Source of the DNA: Thermoleophilia bacterium
GTDB taxonomy: Bacteria > Actinomycetota > Thermoleophilia > Miltoncostaeales > Miltoncostaeaceae
Length of the DNA: 8,374 bases
Direction of reading: 5' to 3'
Assembly: GCA_017882555.1 (NCBI GenBank)
Contig: JADGPH010000024.1
Coordinates: forward strand, 1-8,374
In this document: in pieces, positions 6,226 to 8,374 of the stretch
Layout: the number at the start of each line of letters is the position of its first letter
Position numbering within the stretch: the stretch's first letter is position 1
The notes under the pieces: generated by a model
The model's database searches: none
Told to the model about the DNA's origin: nothing
Seen by the model: only the letters and a program-made list of their open reading frames with translations
Program-made: the position numbers and the translations under genes

Positions 6226-6255
6226 AGGCTAGCCGACCGGGGCACGGTCCTACAA
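6226..6255 (-). promoter_or_regulatory. Possible promoter of tRNA-Tyr
   Basis: On the minus strand a weak -35 TTGTAG (6255-6250) and a -10 TAGCCT (6231-6226, fitting TAnnnT) stand 18 nt apart. The -10 ends 16 nt before the tRNA 5' end. AGCCT/AGGCT also forms a small hairpin (6217-6230) overlapping the -10. Assignment is by pattern and position only. Confidence 0.35.
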
Positions 6256-6281
6256 CCGCCAACCGGTGGGTTCCGGACGAT

Positions 6282-6301
6282 CGGTCACGGGAATCTGACC
6301 G
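6282..6301 (-). terminator. Possible hairpin after the response regulator gene
   Basis: CGGTCA (6282-6287) pairs perfectly with TGACCG (6296-6301) around an 8-nt loop, 35 nt past the regulator's stop codon on the minus strand. An alternative overlapping hairpin (CACGG/CCGTG) is also possible. No T tract follows, so if it works as a terminator it would be of the tail-less kind. Confidence 0.3.
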
Positions 6302-6335
6302 TGTGCCCGTTCGCGCAGCCGACCCGACCGGTCGA

Positions 6336-7100
6336 TCAGGGCGTGGGTGAGACGTCGGCGTCGGTGCCGATGGGGGCGTCCGGGTTGTCCCCGTCGGACC
6401 CTGGCACGAGATCAAACCGATATCCGACGCCGTAATGGGTCTGGATGAACGGGTGCTCGGGCAGCGCCCGCGAGAGCTTCTGACGTACCTTGCGCACGAA
6501 GACATCGACCGATCGGTCGCCCGTGAGCATCTCGTAGCCCCACACTTCCCGATAGAGACGGTTGCGCGGGAGCGGCTTGCCGGCGCTTCGCGCCAGCGCG
6601 TAGAGCACCTCAAACTCACGCGGGGTCAAGCCGATCGACTGCCCGCTGGCATATGCCTGGACCTGCTCGGGATCGATCCGCAGGGGACCTGCGTCGATGC
6701 AGGTCCGTCCGGCGGGCTGTCGGTGGAGCTCCGCGCGGCGCAAGTGGGCGTTGACCCGCGCCATGAGCTCTTTCATCGAAAAGGGCTTGGTGATGTAGTC
6801 GTCCGCGCCGAGTTCGAGCCCGTGCACGCGGTCGTATTCGCTGGTGCGGGCGCTGCACACGATGACCGAAACCCGGGGATCCTCCGCGCGTACCTGTTCG
6901 GTGAACCGCCAGCCATCGAGTGCGGGCAGCATCAGGTCGAGGATCACGAGATCGGGGCGCTGACTTTGAAACAGCCGCAGACCTTGCGCGCCGTCGCTGG
7001 CCCGCAGGACCCGATACCCCGCTCGGGTCAGTTGGTACACGATGGATTCGAGGATCGCATCGTCGTCTTCCACCACGAGGACTGTTTGGGCAGTCGCCAT
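6336..7100 (-). CDS. OmpR/PhoB-family response regulator (DNA-binding)
   Basis: A 254-residue two-component regulator. The receiver domain (about 6-120) has the acidic cluster E11/D12/D13, the phospho-acceptor Asp55 in LVILDLMLP, Ser83 in the switch position and the conserved Lys105 in YITKPFS. The C-terminal winged-helix domain (about 135-232) has LTPREFEVLYALA (158-170), the recognition-helix region DRSVDVFVRKVRQKL (195-209) and the closing THYGVGYRF wing (221-229). A polar, acidic tail of about 22 residues follows. No histidine kinase lies in the window, so its partner is unknown. The start at 7100 (MATAQTVLVVEDDD) was chosen because the fold begins at once; the frame is open upstream but does not look coding. 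A TAAGCT at 7113-7108 lies 7 nt before the ATG, which suggests a leaderless transcript. It is divergent from the kinase gene, with a 112-bp shared upstream region. Confidence 0.94.
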   Translation of the reverse strand: MATAQTVLVVEDDDAILESIVYQLTRAGYRVLRASDGAQGLRLFQSQRPDLVILDLMLPALDGWRFTEQVRAEDPRVSVIVCSARTSEYDRVHGLELGADDYITKPFSMKELMARVNAHLRRAELHRQPAGRTCIDAGPLRIDPEQVQAYASGQSIGLTPREFEVLYALARSAGKPLPRNRLYREVWGYEMLTGDRSVDVFVRKVRQKLSRALPEHPFIQTHYGVGYRFDLVPGSDGDNPDAPIGTDADVSPTP

Positions 7101-7107
7101 ACCTGAG

Positions 7108-7113
7108 AGCTTA
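7108..7113 (-). promoter_or_regulatory. Likely -10 box of the response regulator gene
   Basis: TAAGCT on the minus strand fits the actinobacterial TAnnnT -10 pattern and ends exactly 7 nt before the ATG at 7100, which would put the transcription start on the A of ATG. No good Shine-Dalgarno precedes the start, in keeping with leaderless translation. No clear -35 is visible. Confidence 0.45.
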
Positions 7114-7157
7114 CCGGGGTGCCGCGTGGGCGCGCGAGCACGCCTCCAACCAGGCGG

Positions 7158-7163
7158 TATTGT
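7158..7163 (+). promoter_or_regulatory. Possible -10 box of the kinase gene
   Basis: TATTGT fits TAnnnT and lies 49 nt upstream of the GTG start, which would give a leader of about 43 nt. There is no recognisable -35 element at the right distance, so the call is weak. Confidence 0.3.
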
Positions 7164-7212
7164 GGATCGCGATGGCTGCCCAACGTGATCGACGGACCTG
7201 TCGGAGCACACC

Positions 7213-8374
7213 GTGAGCGGCCCCGTCGGCCCCCGCTATGTTGTTGGGGCGCAGATCGGCCATGGCGGCATGGCGACGGTGTGGCGGGCGCACGACACCG
7301 TGCTCGAGCGGACGGTTGCGCTCAAGCGGTTACGTACCAGTTTGCGCGATGACACCGAGTCGATGGCGCGCTTTTTGCGGGAGGCCCGCGCGATCGTCCG
7401 GTTGTCGCACCCGGGCGTCGTACGGCTGCTCGATCGCGGCGAAGACGATGAGGGGCCATTCCTGGTGATGGAGCTCGTCGAGGGCGAGGACCTCAAAGCG
7501 CGGATTGCGCGCGAGGGACCGCTCCCGCCGCGCGAGGTGGCCCGCATCGGAGCCCAGGTCGCGACGGCGCTTGCGTACGCCCACAGCCACGGGGTGATCC
7601 ATCGCGACATCAAGTCACAGAACGTGCTCATGGACGGCGATGGCAACGCCAAGCTGGCCGACTTCGGCATTGCCCACCTGCTCGAGGTCAGTACCGAATC
7701 CCGACTGACGCGCTCGGGCATGATGGTGGGCACCAGCGACTATCTCGCGCCCGAACAGGCGCAGGGCCGAACCGTCGATGGCCGCGCGGACATCTATGCC
7801 CTCGGCATCGTGCTCTGGGAGTGTCTGACCGGCACGCTGCCGTTTTCCGGCGAGAACTTCGTGACCGTGGCGATGCGCCACGTCAACGATCCACTGCCCG
7901 ATCCTCGGAGTCTCGTGGCGAATGTGCCGCGACGCCTTGCCGAATGCGTCATGCGCGCCGCCGCAAAGGATCCCGACGAGCGCTTCGCCACAGCAGCGGA
8001 GTTCGCCGACGAACTGCGGGCGTGCGCCGCACCGCGCGCAGCGGGCACCACCGACGCCGGGCGCGTGCGCTCGCGGGACGCCCGTGCGGCCTTGCGCCGC
8101 CGCCAACGCCGCCGCCGCCGCGTGGCGGTCATGGCGGTGGCTGCACTTGTTGTCGCGGGCGTCGGCTGGCGCATCGTCGGTGCACGATCGTCCGCGCGCC
8201 ACGCTGCGGTGGTCGCCCACCAACTGCCCATCCAGGTCACTAGCTACGACCCGCAAGGCGACCGGATCGAGCAACCGCGCTTGGTCCGGTATGCCGTCGA
8301 TCACAACCCGGCGACCTCCTGGCACACCGAGCTGTATCTCGGGTCGGCGACCTTTGGCGGTCGCAAGCAGGGGG
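7213..8374 (+). CDS. Transmembrane Ser/Thr protein kinase with extracellular discoidin-like domain (partial, 3' end outside window)
   Basis: Hanks-type (PknB-like) kinase; 387 residues are visible and the frame runs off the window. The catalytic domain (about 9-270) has every key element: the glycine loop IGHGGMATV (15-23), ATP Lys38, helix-C Glu57, HRDIKSQN (130-137, catalytic Asp132), DFG (150-152), an activation loop with candidate Thr/Ser sites (T161, S163, T166, S168, T174), APE (179-181) and Asp193. A basic stretch (RRRQRRRRR, 295-303) precedes one membrane helix (about 304-320). Outside the membrane there are no PASTA repeats. Instead YDPQGD (345-350), AVDHNPATSW (361-370) and FGGRK resemble the discoidin/F5-8C-like sugar-binding tail of mycobacterial MviN (Rv3910). 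GTG 7213 was chosen because GGAG lies 6 nt upstream. Substrates are unknown; an envelope-sensing role is inferred. Confidence 0.9.
   Translation, partial: MSGPVGPRYVVGAQIGHGGMATVWRAHDTVLERTVALKRLRTSLRDDTESMARFLREARAIVRLSHPGVVRLLDRGEDDEGPFLVMELVEGEDLKARIAREGPLPPREVARIGAQVATALAYAHSHGVIHRDIKSQNVLMDGDGNAKLADFGIAHLLEVSTESRLTRSGMMVGTSDYLAPEQAQGRTVDGRADIYALGIVLWECLTGTLPFSGENFVTVAMRHVNDPLPDPRSLVANVPRRLAECVMRAAAKDPDERFATAAEFADELRACAAPRAAGTTDAGRVRSRDARAALRRRQRRRRRVAVMAVAALVVAGVGWRIVGARSSARHAAVVAHQLPIQVTSYDPQGDRIEQPRLVRYAVDHNPATSWHTELYLGSATFGGRKQG

Noticed and set aside
6435..7106. 223-codon plus-strand open frame opposite the response regulator
   Set aside because: The minus-strand frame carries complete receiver and winged-helix domains; this one is its shadow.
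7101..7211. N-terminal extension of the response regulator up to 7211
   Set aside because: The added residues are Arg/Pro-rich and non-homologous. The receiver fold starts immediately after the ATG at 7100, which also has a well-placed -10 box.
8090..8125. CGC/GCC trinucleotide run in the kinase gene
   Set aside because: It encodes the Arg-rich juxtamembrane stretch in frame, a normal positive-inside signal before the membrane helix, so it is not a separate repeat element.
7615..8325. 236-codon minus-strand open frame opposite the kinase
   Set aside because: The plus-strand kinase frame holds all conserved kinase residues in this stretch; the antisense frame has none of any family.

Overview
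The window is GC-rich (well above 60% by eye) and looks like chromosomal DNA of an actinobacterium, probably outside the classical mycobacteria. The evidence is a complete UbiA-DprE1-DprE2 set for decaprenylphosphoryl-arabinose (DPA) synthesis, a GtrA-family protein next to it, tRNA genes without encoded CCA, and a Hanks-type Ser/Thr kinase with an extracellular tail. All identifications come from motifs and remembered family sequences; no search was run, and the class or order cannot be fixed from this window.

Layout: 1-132 is the 3' end of an unrecognised plus-strand gene. 133-511 has no convincing gene. 512-695 carries a minus-strand tRNA pair, tRNA-Thr(GGT) then tRNA-Met(CAT), ended by a clear hairpin terminator. 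A plus-strand gtrA-like gene (885-1304) follows. After a 274 bp gap comes a tightly coupled plus-strand operon (1579-6049): a membrane-anchored phosphodiester-glycosidase-like protein, the UbiA-type phosphoribosyltransferase, DprE1 and DprE2. Adjacent genes overlap by 8, 11 and 1 nt. A minus-strand tRNA-Tyr(GTA) lies at 6128-6209. Then come a minus-strand OmpR/PhoB-type response regulator (6336-7100) and, divergent from it, a Ser/Thr protein kinase (7213 to the window end) that continues past the edge.

How the genes work together: UbiA should put phosphoribose from PRPP on polyprenyl phosphate. After dephosphorylation, by an enzyme not in this window, DprE1 oxidises the ribose C2' and DprE2 reduces it, giving the lipid-linked arabinofuranose donor for cell-wall arabinan. 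The GtrA protein resembles in size and context mycobacterial Rv3789, which sits beside dprE1. The phosphodiester-glycosidase-like protein has an N-in/C-out topology, placing its catalytic domain outside the membrane where DPA is used. The regulator and kinase look like separate signalling genes.

Most notable: DprE1 has Ala where M. tuberculosis has the benzothiazinone-reactive Cys387; an uncharacterised exported phosphodiester glycosidase is translationally coupled to the DPA pathway; and the kinase joins an intact catalytic domain to an ectodomain like the discoidin-type tail of mycobacterial MviN (Rv3910). I see no CRISPR array, insertion sequence or phage gene.
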